NCBI RefSeq assembly: GCF_033807575.1
Contig: NC_084703.1
Span: 10,230,001-10,294,000, forward strand
Source of the DNA: Cydia pomonella
Lineage: Eukaryota > Arthropoda > Insecta > Lepidoptera > Tortricidae
DNA: 64,000 nucleotides
Direction of reading: 5' to 3'
In this document: positions 12,780 through 24,722 of the stretch, piece after piece
Layout of the letters: each line of letters begins with the position of its first letter
Position numbering within the stretch: position 1 is the stretch's first letter
Made by a program: the position numbers and the translations under genes
Notes under the pieces: generated by a model
What the model saw: only the letters and a program-made list of their open reading frames with translations
Database searches by the model: none
Told to the model about the DNA's origin: nothing

Positions 12780-14200
12780 ACAACAAAAAAAAACCGTTTA
12801 TTTCAGATCACTGATCCATAACGACTATTTGTATAAACTTAAAACTATGCTAATTAGGTACTAAGAGAAAAATAAAAATAAGAACTTATAACTAAACACT
12901 AAGATGTGTGGAGAGTAGGGGCGCAGGTTGCCATACTCTATTTCGCTTTCTCAATTGCCACCTCCACCCAAAACTTTATAACGGGACAGTCGAGGTGCTC
13001 GGCCAACACCTTGAGAAGACTGTTGCTGCTGCCGCGCACCTGTCTCAGCTTGGAGGCGATTCTTTTCCGCCTGATGCCAAAAAAGTCATCTACTCGCGCC
13101 TCAGCGAACATGCCGGACGCGCTGCAGTGCTTCGGCAGCCGCAACAGCATCCTCAAGATGTTATTATATTAAACGCGCAATGCGTTATAGGCTCGTTGTG
13201 TAAACTTTACCCACAGGCTGCACGTGTAGAAAGTCTGACAGAAAGCTCTAAAGAGCGTCAATTTTACTGATGTGTTACACCGTGCGAACCTGCGGGCAAG
13301 CATATTGCCTCTGCCTGCCGCCGCTCTTTTCTCCCTTTCCAGATCCAGATCGTCATTCAATTTAGTTGTAAGCATATGCCCCAGATACTTATAGCGATCT
13401 ACAACTTTAGGGGTACGCCACACAACATGATCCTCGGCTCCGTAGACGGGTTATACTTACGAGCTTTGAATATAACAAGCTGACTTTGGGCCGTCTTGTA
13501 TTTTAGACCATACTGCCCGGCGTATTCCTCACAAATATTGATGAGCTGTCGTACCGCGTCAGGCGAAGACCCCATGTCGTCAGCGTAACTTATATTGTTA
13601 AAACACACATCACCTGTATGGCAAAACCGACAGGTGCTGAGTGCCTCGATCAACGTTTATGTAGACGTTGAAAAGGAGAAGGGATGTTAGCCCTCCCTGT
13701 CTCGGTCCACATTGTAGTTTGTACACGTCAGACTCCTCTCCCGCCCATCTCACTCGGTTGACCTGGCTGTTGTACCAATGTTTAAGCAACGCGACATATT
13801 CAATGGAATCTCCCGTTTTTGCAAGCTTGTACTATAGCTTGTCTTACACAACCAGATCAAACGCCTTTGACAAGTCCAGAAAGCACGCATAGATCGGCGT
13901 GTCCTGTTCTTGTAGTACCTGACAGCTTGCTTAAGACACAAAATCGCACTTTCGATCGACAGCAGTCTCACAGAATACAGCTGTAAGATTCCGGTTCAAA
14001 TAACCCTTTAGCGGCGCGGTTTCTTTGTTCCGACCGGCCGTACCAATAGTTCCTAGGGACGCAGAGGCCTCCTTTCGCATCCACATCAGCTGTTCACGGC
14101 GCTTAAAGACGTTCCTGGCTAACCAGGAGCGGCCCTCGATACGACCAACTAGCATGACAGGGGAGTACCAACATACAACGGAACCAGACAGGTTTATATC
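12780..14200 (-). pseudogene. decayed non-LTR retrotransposon (RT domain to 3' end)
   Basis: Minus-strand pieces in order from 14155: palm-region fragments. Then NISYADDMGSSPDAVRQL with GLKYKTAQSQLVIFKA (RT active-site region, 13653-13399). Then DRYKYLGHMLTTKLNDD, RGNMLARRFARCNTSVK and FCQTFYTCSLWVKFTQRAYN (to 13169). Then the C-terminal CSASGMFAEARVDDFFGI (13156-12938) and a 3' UTR with AATAAA near 12795. Frames are broken between pieces, so it is inactive. It is the fullest of the three copies of this family in the window (others at 6226 and 9912). Confidence 0.72.
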
Positions 14201-14256
14201 TCTCCCTTACGAACCACTACCATGACCCACGCTTGGCAAAAGGTTTTTTGGCAAAA

Positions 14257-14939
14257 GGTGTCATTTGATCACCCAGCCATAGTCGTTTCAACAGGCGAGA
14301 ACTATTAATAGATACCTAATTTGTTTTTACTGTAAACTATACCTAAACCTTGGTACCTAGTCAAGATGCCAATCGTTCGCGATATGATAATCTCTGCATT
14401 ATGCAGTGCACCCTAGTCATCTGGAAAACGAAGCACACACGGAATGCGTTTCTGTTACCCATTACAGCGGCTAGCTACAGCCCGAAAATTCCCACCAACT
14501 GGGCATATTGCTTACAAAGGGTATGTGACACACTGTACATTACTCTGCTCTCAGGACTTCTACATCCCTACTCACGGCGTTCGAATTTGCAGTGAGTAGA
14601 GTTCACTCTCACCTTCAGCAAAACCGAGACACCTAGATCTATATGACTAGTAAAATAGCCGAAACAATACGAAGCATCACTCTAAATGGCGCTACATGTA
14701 ACGCCCCTTACACTGATACAAGATTTTCATCTAATAATGTCAAGAACCAGTGGATGATTCAACCTTTACCGGTCGACGTGGTAAGACCTAGGATTTACCA
14801 AATCCATGTCGGTAAAAGCCCGAAGTGAACAATAATTATTTCACATTTCGGGCTTTTACCGACCGGCATCGGTAAAACCTAGGTCTTACCGGTATATCCT
14901 AGGTTTTACCGTACTTCGGGCTTTTACAGTAACATATAT
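14257..14939 (-). repeat. right inverted arm of the composite element
   Basis: Complement of the left arm. Extra sequence absent from the left arm is present at about 14360-14492, and a short insertion lies near the inner end. The tip modules GGTAAAACCTAGG and GGTAAAAGCCCGAA are retained. Confidence 0.8.
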
Positions 14940-15249
14940 ACTTTATTGTACATAGAAATAAAAACACGAAAAACACAGGTACAGAGTAAATTAAATACAA
15001 CAAAGGCGAATTTATCCCTGTATGGGATGAGATATATATTATGTAAATAAAGGAAATGCCTGTTAAATAAGTTTCTTAGCAAAAAAATCATTTTTGGTAC
15101 CAGCTTTTATCGCTGACTGTACTTTCCTTTCCTCAGGCAACTAATACTCATCGAGGCAATTCTAAAAGCCCCAAAACACCTTTAGGTTGCGTTATTTTAT
15201 CACAGAATTCCCATGGTCACCCCCTGTCTCCATCATCAGATCAGCTCGA

Positions 15250-15370
15250 TGGTGATTATGTATGCAAAATTTCAACTCTATCGGGAAGTGGGTCAAATTT
15301 AGCTTCCAAGATTTGACCCACGGAAACAAACATACATACATACAGGGCAAGTTATATAAAAGCTTGTAAA
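15250..15370. repeat. dispersed repeat, copy 2 (GACCCAC family)
   Basis: 'gtgggtcaaatttagcttcc', 'gatttgacccac', a CATA run and 'caagttatataaaagcttgt' match the layout at 2010-2105. Confidence 0.45.
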
Positions 15371-16083
15371 ATAACTGAATACATTTTGAACTTAAAAAAT
15401 TATTTGGTTTAAAAAAAAAACATCAATTGTTGTAAAATGTAAATCTGTAAAAAGGTATCCGATGAACCACAAAGATGTTGTGATACGTACTAGATTTGTA
15501 CCTATGACTAACGTGTTACGATATTGTATCATCAGGTTTATTAAAATGTTGGTCTTGACAATTTTGAAATCTCGGGCCCATTATAGGATGAGGTCTAAAG
15601 AGCGCATTCCATCATGATTCATCATCATCCATTTAAATTTTTGCCTCTGTTACAGGCGGCACCCGGTAGGGTCCCGCGTCGCTCCAGTTCACCCTCATCT
15701 CATGGACTGGATGATTAGATTATCCCATCTCCGCTCAACTTTAAATGGACAACATTATTTAATTTCGAAACAGACTATTACAGCGCGAACGAAAGTTAAC
15801 AATGTAATGCTATCGAATGGACATTTTGCTGATTTTTTGGCTGATCGAACGCCATATATTCGTAACTATATCAAAATGGAAATCCGGGGGTATGTCCTTA
15901 AACTACGTCCAAAAGAGCGGTATGGGTACTGTGAATGTCATCTCGCTTAGTGTGGTAGGGCACAGCACAGCGGATATCATTCCTGATCTAGAGCAGAGCC
16001 CAATTGGGGAAGTACCTCTACTTTACAGAAAACCGCAGCCAAATAACACTAGACTCTAATCATACTGTTGTGTTCCTGCCGGT

Positions 16084-16230
16084 GAGTAAGGTTGCCAGAG
16101 CTCAACGAGGGGGCAGGGTGTTGGGTCGGCAACGCGCATGTAACACCTCTGGAGTTGCAGGCGTCCATAGGCTATGGTAACCGCTTATCATCACGCAGGC
16201 TGGGCCGTATGCTTGTTTACCACCAACATA
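16084..16230 (-). mobile_element. SINE-like dispersed repeat
   Basis: 'ggtgagtaaggttgccagag', 'ggcaacgcgcatgtaac', 'tctggagttgcaggcgtcca' and 'gtttaccacc' are the complement of the block at 31362-31525. Related to the 'caaacgagcagacg' repeat near 61185. Confidence 0.55.
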
Positions 16231-16374
16231 GTGTTAAAAAAGACATACACAGTCGCCATGTACGCCAAACATCGGAACATGACTTTACTGCCAAGTACTC
16301 TGAAACGGAAAGTATACATAGATATGGTGAATATCTATAGTGTTGACTTGTAGGTACGTTGCAAGTCTAGGGCT

Positions 16375-16530
16375 CGCGGTCGAATCCGTGTTTCGTTTAC
16401 ACGTTTCGAATACCCGTTTCCGAATAACACGTAAACGGTTTTCTGGCCCGTTCCACACGTGTAATTAAGATCCGTCTCCACGGATAAACGGGTATTCCAA
16501 GAAACGGATCTTATTTACCCGTGGCTCCGG
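16375..16530. repeat. repeat rich in CGGTTT/ACCCGTTT, related to 20385-20600
   Basis: Multiple CG-containing words such as 'cgtttacacg', 'acccgtttccg' and 'aaacgggtattcc' form inverted pairs. A looser relative, with 'cgtgtaaacggagatacg', lies at 20385-20600. Element class unknown. Confidence 0.35.
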
Positions 16531-16697
16531 AAACGTCCTTGACGAGTAGTGAAAGAACGGACCGGCGTGCTTAAGAGCTACAATTTATTAGACAAAAGAT
16601 TCATGACGAGCTTCTGTCATATTTAACCTTATTCCGTGCCTTATATAGGTAGAGTCAAAAATCAATAAATGGTTTATTTACAAAACCCTTTTCTGAG

Positions 16698-16804
16698 CAG
16701 AGGGCATGACGCGAACCACGCCCAACGCCCGGTCACACTTACGTACAAATTTATAAGTGCGACAGAGAGGCAACACGACGAACGTGGTTCGCGGTAGGTC
16801 CTCT
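16698..16804. mobile_element. 107-bp palindromic MITE
   Basis: Starts CAGAGGGCATGACGCGAACC and ends GGTTCGCGGTAGGTCCTCTG, with the arms complementary apart from a few mismatches. Confidence 0.65.
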
Positions 16805-17143
16805 GTTAGTTTTGGCTTGTAATGTTTTAAGTTGCGATAAGTACGAGTAGAAAATTATATACATAGTAGTACTTTTATATGACTTCAAATATTAACACTA
16901 TTGTTTTTATTATATAACTTGATAGCAATAAATATAAAGCGCTAGTAATAAGAAATGAAATCAATAAAGACGACAAAATCTGCCCATGCTTGATCTGGTA
17001 TTATTTCTACCAATTGAATATTTTAAACAGTTATATTTTTAATAATCTAAAGATATCAGTCCTATTAGGGTACCTATATAATAAAAATAATGTGTGAGTT
17101 TTCTTGAATATATTAAAAGTAATATGAAAAGTATATTTTTTAA

Positions 17144-17718
17144 TACAGGGTGGACAAATAAGAATGATACACTTTGTTTTTAAATTTTAATTACATTAAG
17201 TGGAAATTTTATTAAATATTTTTTCATAAATATATTATTCAGGGTTGGCAATTGTATACGGAAGATTTTTTCTGCCAAATGTATACCACTAGCAGCAAGC
17301 AATTTTATCTCAAATGTTTCTGTTGTTTAAAACACGTTGTTTGCTCGATTAATTTTGAAAAAGTGACAGTGATTGGCACCCAAATTCTCCAAATTTTGTA
17401 GCTCTTGACTTATTTCTGTGGGGCTATCCAAAATTACGTGTCTATGCTAACGAGCTGATGAAATTTAAACAATTAAAACCGACTATTCGACACAAATGTA
17501 CTAAGATAATGCCAAAAATGTGCGAATAGATGCTGCATTGGGATGATAAGGGCTTACATTTGCCTGCTGTTAGAGGTGGACATATGTCAGACATTATGTT
17601 TCGCATGAATTTGCCAACCCTGAAGAATATATTTTTAAAACAATACCTAATAATTTTTGAACTTAATACAGTTAAAATTTAAAAACAAAATGTATACTTC
17701 TTATTTGGCCACCCTGTA
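17144..17718 (+). mobile_element. decayed mariner-like (Tc1/mariner) transposon
   Basis: Inverted ends TACAGGGTGGACAAATAAGA and GGCCACCCTGTA are followed inward by matching AT-rich arms, flanked by TA. The interior retains the transposase C-terminal signature PNFVALDLFLWGYPKLRVYA, with the DxxxW-type third catalytic Asp region, and then GGHMSDIMF before a stop. Stops and length (575 bp against about 1.3 kb for the family) show an internally deleted, dead element. Confidence 0.75.
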
Positions 17719-17854
17719 TAATTATATTTAACTGACGTGAGGCTGACCTCTTAGTTTTAATATAGTAAACCATGTAAAAATTATTAAATTATCATCTGTA
17801 TAATAATATGCCAAAAATAAATGTACCTACTTATAAATTTTAATGATTCCACCT

Positions 17855-18300
17855 AACCGACAAAGACGTTTGTCCGTGCGACAATACCACCAAACAAACC
17901 ATCGAACACTTGATTAAATACTGCCTAATATACACATATGCCAGATGTGTCCACGAGACAATCTGTGGAAAATACCAAAGCATAAAACAAATAATTGAAA
18001 AAGAAGACACGCTTGACTCATTTATAAAATATACTAAATATATAATAGACAAACTAAAGAGCTTCAACAAAACATAACTTACCAAATCGCACTTTTAGTG
18101 CCGCCTATCACGGCGAAAACTTGAAAATTTGGGGCACGGCCGCCTGTAACATCGGGGACCTGTCTCAGCAAAATGCTACTACATAATCACAAATAACCAC
18201 TACAATAGACAGTACCTACGAAACAAAGAGCAACCGGCCGCCCGTAATTCTAGCGAGGACCGATTGACTCATACTAACGACTCTATGAATTATATATAAA
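17855..18300 (+). pseudogene. non-LTR retrotransposon 3' end with knuckle-like motif
   Basis: The frame reads CDNTTKQTIEHLIKYC (a C-x-EH-x-C knuckle-like pattern found at many non-LTR ORF2 ends), then RCVHETICGKYQSIKQ and a lysine-rich tail to a stop at about 18076. A GC-richer 3' UTR follows. 5'-truncated. Confidence 0.55.
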
Positions 18301-18829
18301 AAAAAACTTATATTATAGTGAATTTTGAATTTACGAAAAATCTTATTTCTTATTATCATATAAAATGAACTTTATAAGTTTAAGTGTAGGTACTAATAAA
18401 TATAGGTTATAGGTTGTCCGAAGCAATAAATGTCAAAATCGGTATTAACATAATGCGCAATGGCGGAGTCAATAAATGGAGTGGAGTCAATATAAATATT
18501 ACTAAAAAAAAAATTATGTACTTACAAAAATAATTTAACTAAAAACTGATGCTTGAAAATAAACATTCATCTAAAAGATTTACCATATCATACAGTGTAC
18601 AGTCTTTAGTAGATTGTATCACAAGGGAGGAAAATATATATTTACGGCGTGGGCGTAAATTGAATCCTAAACGAAACGAAGAATTTTACAGTAAAACCAC
18701 AAGCCGAGGGACTCTTAGCAAAGTCAGGAATACAAATGTTAACGCTCAAAGTGGAAGAAAATCTTTTCACATCACCTCTTCTTCTACCTAGCGATACAAC
18801 GATTTTCACATCACCTAAGTACATATAAG

Positions 18830-18975
18830 GTAATTACAATACAATACAACTACTCTTTATTGCACACTTCAATAAAAACAATACAGAGAAAAAACAACAT
18901 CAGAAGTAGAGGTGAACAACAGGCGGTCTTATCGCTAAAAGCGATCTCTTCCAGACAAACTTTGGGTAGCGGGAA
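18830..18975 (-). mobile_element. non-LTR 3' UTR fragment, copy 1
   Basis: Shares 'ttacaatacaatacaa', 'tctttattgca', 'aacaacaggcgg' and 'agcgatctcttccagacaa' with 39316-39480. The (TTGTA)n end marks the 3' tail of a minus-strand element. Confidence 0.6.
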
Positions 18976-19140
18976 ATGTTAGTAGGTGTTGCAAATCCAA
19001 TGAAAAAAATCGATCACACAAGCTTGTGGGTAATTATTATGTTTAAAAAGATTATTTAAGGTAATAAATAGTATTAAAATTAAACATTGTGTCCTAGAAT
19101 AGAAAAGTGCTACTTTGTTTTCAGCAGGGAAGAGATAATA

Positions 19141-19560
19141 GATTGTTAACCGAGGGACGAAACGCACTCAATTCTGTCGAGGTAATAGCCCGAGGATGAA
19201 ATGGTGCCTTTCATCTGAGTTAACACTCTACTTTTCATTTGGAATACGATGAAAATAAAATACATGTGTTTAAGAAATATATATCTAAGTAAAAACTTTT
19301 ATAGTATTTTTTGAGAGTACTTTCATTTAACCAATTACGTAAAAGTATCGTTATTTATAGAATAAGAAGTTAAATGTCTGAATGGAAATTGTACAACAAA
19401 TCCGCTTAAAACCAAATTTTAATTGCTTATCATAAAAAAAACGTACTACGAAAGAAAGACGTTAATGCTGAAACGTACATTTTCGGCACACTTCTTAGAA
19501 AAACAACGACCCACTTTCAGACCATGAGAAATGAAAAAACCTTTTCCGGAATAGGTAATG
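19141..19560 (-). mobile_element. diverged copy of the 35675-36100 element
   Basis: In reverse orientation it shares 'acgacccactttcag', 'gaaattgtacaacaaatcc', 'ttaattgcttatc' and the CGAGGGA/AACCG module with 35675-36100. Its ends are eroded. Confidence 0.55.
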
Positions 19561-20163
19561 TAAAAGAATTATTTAATTAGTATCATCCGAGTTCAGTAGG
19601 TAGATATAACAGAAGTCAAACAAAGGCTCAAAATTGACAATATTTATTTAAAATTTTTACTTCATTCTATCGGGTATTCGATCAAAAAATATAATCGTAA
19701 GGTAACCAAGGTAGCATGGGTTTTTAAAGTTCTCGCGTGAAATCCTGTGTTTTGAATGCCGCTTGTGTGTACTTTTTTGCGTCGATGGAAGATTTTTTGT
19801 TTTCGCATAGCAAATTGATAAAAATAACCACAAAGTAATTCATCAGTTTTTCCAAACTGTTATTTTTAACTAATATACGTAGTATCTGTTTGCCCACCTT
19901 CACTTCTATTCTTCACGAAACTATTATACCATTATATATAAAATGTGTATTGAAATATAATATGTAATCATATTAGCTTAAAAGCAATAATAGTAAAAAA
20001 TGAAGATTCTAAACTAGGAACGAGTAAGTTTAAAATTAAAAATAGTAGACAATATAGAATAGGGACACCTACTACAATTTATATATTGTATAGTTGGCTA
20101 AATATGTTATGTCCACCCAGTTAAAATCCATAAAAAAAAAATGTACGCCAAACGAGTTCATCT

Positions 20164-20354
20164 GTACTCCTAGTGTAAATTTAATCGACATTATAACGTG
20201 ACGAACGCGTTTGCGTTAAGTCTCATTTTGTATAGGATTTTGAGTTTCCAAAACGTCCCGCTTGGCGCGCTCTTTCTAAATCCAATACAAAATGAGACTA
20301 AACGCAAACGCGTACGTCACGTTTCGAAATCGAATTTATTTACACTAGGGGTAC
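20164..20354. mobile_element. 191-bp palindromic MITE
   Basis: Inverted ends GTACTCCTAGTGTAAAT and ATTTACACTAGGGGTAC. Internal arms pair as well, such as 'gaacgcgtttgcgtt' with 'aacgcaaacgcgt' and 'agtctcattttgta' with 'tacaaaatgagact'. Confidence 0.75.
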
Positions 20355-20683
20355 TGAAGTCAACATTCAATAGTAAACCTTGTAATGGCTCAAACTGTTT
20401 GGGATCCGTTCGGGTCGGTCTTAAGTAGCCGTGTAAACGGAGATACGTATCTGAGAAACTTTTCTTGGGAACGGTTCTTAGATATGTACGTATCCGAATC
20501 CCGGCGGTTCCGTGTAAACCGTGTTCTTAGCACAGCCGGGCTTAAGAACACGAGTATCCGTTTCGGCGTGTAACACGTATACCGGGAGCCCTTTGCAACC
20601 CGACGCTTCATGGGTTTCCTTTGAAGATTTGGCATGGAATTTCCGGTAAATAGGTCCAGATGTGCCAAATGTATACATATACA

Positions 20684-21310
20684 GTGGAACCTCGATAGCA
20701 CGAATCTCAAGGAAAACGCCAAAAAAATGGTGTTAAGAGCCCATCAACGTGCTCACTAGCGCCACTGCTAAATAATTGTGATTATTTAAATGTAACGATA
20801 GGTATTTAAAAAGGGGGGCCGCTATGTGCTGTATTTTGTTTTTAAGTACCTTTGATGACTTGATGGGCTCTTAACGAGTTTTTGTCTTATCGAGGGTCTC
20901 GACTTAAAGATGTTTGTGTTCGACTTAAAGAGGTTGAGATAAGTTTGAAATTATTTCGAATTATAGAAATAAAAATCAATAAAAAATTCGTACTATTTAC
21001 AAAGGTAATTACAGAAATACGTAAAGAACCTGTCTTATTGTCATAATAGAGTTACAGAGGTTTTGAACATATGAACTTCGAGATGTAGAGGTAATTCAAA
21101 GTAACGTCTATCATTTCGAGATACAGAGATCAAAATTATTGTTTCGAGTTATGGAGGTAAAATTTTTACTGGATTACCGTGAAGGGAATCGTTTGTGTCT
21201 TCGCCTTAATGAGGGTAAATATTTCGAGTTGTAGATGTTTTTGGCTTTGAAGGAAAAGGAATCGCGTTTTATTTCGTGTTAACAAGGATTTCGCCTTATC
21301 GAGGCTGACC
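20684..21310 (+). mobile_element. pogo/Tigger-like element with TCGAGNTATAGAGG subrepeats
   Basis: Left end ACAGTGGAACCTCGATAGCA has the form common in pogo-like elements. The body repeats 'tcgac.taaaga.g' and 'tcgag.ta.agagg' motifs many times. No clear right terminus or transposase, and a smaller element is inserted at 20733-20874. Confidence 0.5.
20733..20874. mobile_element. 142-bp MITE ending in TTAA, nested
   Basis: TTAAGAGCCCATCA at the left and TGATGGGCTCTTAA at the right form exact inverted ends, inserted in the pogo-like element. TTAA at both ends would suit a piggyBac-type target. Confidence 0.65.
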
Positions 21311-21626
21311 TCAGACCTATACTTACTTTACTCTTTGCCTCAGATTTAGCGAAGTTCCACTTTGAGGTTAAACATACTATTGTAAGTAACCCGGATTATT
21401 TTGTTTGAGTTTTAAATGTAAACTAGATAATAATAATTATGTACCTAAATATGTACTTAACATTAGTCATGTATGACTGTCGTAAACAATTATAAAATGC
21501 AGAATGCAGGTTGTTTGTGGAGTAGTAGCCTATTTTCAATGTGTCATTGTTTTGATACTCATAGGAATAGTTAGATTTTTTAAGAGCTCCGAATTTTAGG
21601 AATAGTTCTTCCCTATCATTATACGA

Positions 21627-21757
21627 ACAGTCGCCATCAGATATATCGGAGCGGCCAAAGTGCTCACAATATCTGAATATGCGTCTATTGTCAAGGAGTC
21701 GTGTTCAGAAATGTTTGAGCACCTCGGCCGCTCCGATATATCTGATGGCAACCGGTA
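21627..21757. mobile_element. palindromic MITE, TACAGTCGCCAT family, copy 2
   Basis: 'acagtcgccatcagatatat' at the left pairs with 'atatatctgatggc' at the right. Also shares 'tgcgtctattgtcaa' with the copy at 5155-5289. Confidence 0.7.
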
Positions 21758-22549
21758 CAATCAGGAGCAGAAGCGAAGGAATTTTGAACACCTGTTCAAA
21801 ACTAACTGGATATAACTTATTTACTAACAGAATAAGGCCATTAAGAACTCCTCATCCAGAGCTACTTATGATTTTGATTGTATAGGATAACACTAACCGA
21901 ATTGAACAAGTCTTACCTAACCTTTACGTACCGAAACCCTTTCCCAGTCAAAAGTTCAATTTACAAAATGTTCTTAAATTCGGGCAATCCCGAAGTTAAG
22001 CATAATGGAGTCGTTCAGTTGTATGGGGACGGTCGAATGTGAGCCAGATAATAGCGTGAGGCAAAAAGGGGTTAAAAACCTAGTCCATTCTCTGCAGGGC
22101 CGTCGTATCCTAAAATTATGTAGGTTGTGGTTTGTGGTTGACCGAACTCGTGTGTGGACGTTAATATATTTTGTAAATTTATGTCTTAAAAAAGGACGTT
22201 ATAGAAAGTACTTTTCGCGTCGAATGATAGTCCCCATGACAGTTCCATGAATTCTCTTTCGGTTGGGTTTAATATATAAAAGTAATTGCAGAAATTTGTT
22301 TTTACCTTATATTTATTACTTAAATGTTATATTTCTAAACTAAATTCCCAAAAAATGTTTACAAACATTTTACGTGACAGCTACTCCACATAAACTTAAC
22401 TATCATAGGGAGCGTGCATGAACTATAGGAGGCAGCACAGGAGCTCTAGAATTAGATCCAATGACGACCCAGAATAGAACAAGCTGGCGAAAAGCGATTA
22501 GGAGAGCCGACCCCAACTGAACATGGGATAAGGCCGGAGAAAGAAGAAG

Positions 22550-22692
22550 AAGTATTTTAAAGGTAAACCTTTACGGTTCGTATGAATAAGTGACAAAAAA
22601 GCTATAACTCCCTAGGGATATATAGCTTTTCTTTTCACAATCCATAATTCCCGCGGGAACAATATAGCCTTTTGTCCTTTAGTACACCTGCA
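22550..22692. repeat. dispersed repeat, also at 29598-29694
   Basis: Ordered shared words: 'agtattttaaa.gtaaacct', 'gttcgtatgaat', 'cgggaacaata' and 'tttagtacac'. No coding content. Confidence 0.5.
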
Positions 22693-22799
22693 TGAAAGAA
22701 AATAGTTTTTGAGCACGTGTTATGAAATATTTTTTTTTCAGAAGCATGTTAAATTTATAAATTGTTCCGTGTTGTTTCAGTGTTTCATAAAAATGCCAA

Positions 22800-23010
22800 T
22801 AATTACGTTTAGTAACTCTATCTGTCTGTCTGTTACCTCGTCACGCTTAAACCGATTAAGATTTTTTTAAGAAGTCTCTGGAAAGGACATAAAAACCATT
22901 TTTACCGGAAATTACCCCTTAAGAGGTGAAAAGGGGTTGAAAATGTATATTGGGAATGAGTAGTTTTTGAGTAAGCTACTTGGAACTTCATAAACAAGCA
23001 GAATGCTAAA
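22800..23010. repeat. dispersed repeat with GTCT run and 'ggggttgaaa' segment
   Basis: 'ctatctgtctgtctgttacc', 'cacgcttaaaccgat' and 'aaaggggttgaaaa' are pieces of the same dispersed family seen at 5300-5760 and 23990-24420. Confidence 0.4.
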
Positions 23011-23131
23011 AATGTTGCGATACAAGAAATTGATTGATTTATTTAGTGAGATCCAACAGCTAATTAAATAACAATAGAAACTTAGTTGGATAGAGATACA
23101 GAGCCAGGAACTCACAATTATATGTGATTTT

Positions 23132-23186
23132 TAGGGTTCCGTAGCCAAATGGCATAAAACGGAACCCTTATAGTTTCGCCATGTCC

Positions 23187-23229
<43 letters not shown>

Positions 23230-23850
23230 CGAGGCTTTGCTCCGTGGTCGTTAGTGCTAGAAAGCTGAAATTTGGCATGGATATATAAATCAATAAAGCC
23301 GACAAAGTCGTACAATAAAATCTAAAAATTTTTTTTTTTTAGGGTACCTCCCCTACACGTAAAGTGGGGGTGATTTTTTTTTTTAACTTCAACCCTAGAG
23401 TGTGGGGTATCGTTGGAAAGGTCTTTCAAAACTAATAGGGGTTTTCAAGAAACATTTTTTGATAAAGTGAACATATTCGGAGATAATCGCTCCGAAAGAA
23501 AAAAAAGATGTGTCCCCCCCTCTAACTTTTGAACCATAGGTCCAAAAAATATGAAAAAAATCGTGGAAGTAGAGCTTAAGAAAGACATTAAATGAAAACT
23601 ATAGCGGACATGATCAGTTTAGCTGTTTTTGAGTTATCGCAAAAAGTTTTCCCTTCATAGTAAAAACACTTACTTTAATTAGGTACTGATTATGCAAATT
23701 TGCCTATTTGTTTAACTCGGGTGAAAGGTACCGTTTCATTCCTTGGTTAACAATTTACTATACTTTAAGCTCCAGTTTAGCTTATTGTGACGGAAGAGTA
23801 ACTACGGAACCCTACACTGAGCGTGGCCCGACATGCTCTTGGCCGGTTAT
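23132..23850 (+). mobile_element. long copy of the GGTTCCGTA/GGAACCCT retro-repeat
   Basis: Begins 'agggttccgtagcc', has 'cggaaccctta' and a (GTCT)n run at about 23187-23228, and ends 'ctacggaaccctac' followed by 'tcttggccggtt'. Other copies lie at 26871, 31155, 33940, 42190 and 48002. No protein seen; SINE-like or the tail of a LINE. Confidence 0.6.
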
Positions 23851-23989
23851 TATATTTTAGCGATAGGTTTCTTTTGGAAACGGATACTTTTTTGAGTGGA
23901 CTTGAAACTTCATCGAGATGCATCATTATCTATGTGAGTTCAAAAGGAGATGGAAGTATGTATGTATGTTTGTATGTGTGTATGTATTG

Positions 23990-24420
23990 GGAAAAAACAT
24001 TTTTTGATAAGAGACTTGTAGCTTGGTAGAAAATCTAAGAGATAGAGGTTATAAAGGGGCTTGAAGTTTGTATATGGAACGATTCTCTTTGTGAAAGACT
24101 TGAAGTTTCAAATAAGTTATTGAAGTTTTTTAAAGTTCGCCCTCTACGTGGTTAGAAACAGGTTGAAAGTTTGTGTCGAAAAATAGTATTTTTAATGAAC
24201 AGAATTGAGACTCCTCTCCTTAATGTTTTTTGTCAGAATATAAAGAGAAACTTGCTAAAAAGGCATTCTGTTTGAAAGAGATTATAAGGATTTTGTCATT
24301 TCCTGGGGTTTGAAAGGAGATTAAAGATTATTATCCAGAACGAATATTTTCTAAGTCAAAGAATGGAAAAGTTATTCATCAGGCAAAGAAAAAAATGACG
24401 GTTATTGAAATATATCTCAA
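23990..24420. repeat. dispersed repeat related to 5300-5760
   Basis: Recurring 'cttgaagttt', 'gttgaaagtttgtgtcg' and 'aaaggagattaaag' units. No coding content. Confidence 0.35.
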
Positions 24421-24722
24421 ACGAGGAGAGGGTAGAACAGGGATGATTCATTTGATTGTGTATAGGTTATTCTTATCTACGGGACATGTGTCCATTCTAA
24501 AATTTGGTTTTCCGTGGTAAATTCACCTTCATTTAAACCATTACCTATCCTTTTATCAGACAGATGAATTGAAGTATACCAAATGTATACAGAGTATATC
24601 TACAGGCGAAATCAAAGATATGTTTACAGTTTCCGCCTTATTACAAATGAATAAGGTGCACAAGTCTAAATATATCTTTCACGTCGACGTACTTACTCAT
24701 GAACATTTTTGGAACTTCGAGA

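Larger units (their letters stand above)
9358..14939. mobile_element. 5.6-kb composite element with 540-680 bp inverted arms
   Basis: The outer 540 bp at the left (from TATATGTTACTGTAAAAG) are repeated inverted at the right (ending CTTTTACAGTAACATATA). The interior holds non-LTR retrotransposon remains. Both arms contain repeated GGTAAAACCTAGG and GGTAAAAGCCCGAA modules near the tips. No transposase was recognised, so this is a nonautonomous or foldback element invaded by LINEs, or an inverted duplication of such a region. Confidence 0.7.

Noticed and set aside
15702..16340. Short plus-strand frames
   Set aside because: No recognisable protein features, and the last overlaps a SINE-like repeat.
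23118..23315. Frame with repeated TDRQ/SVCL residues (also near 31031-31267)
   Set aside because: Translation of the (GTCT)n run in a dispersed repeat.
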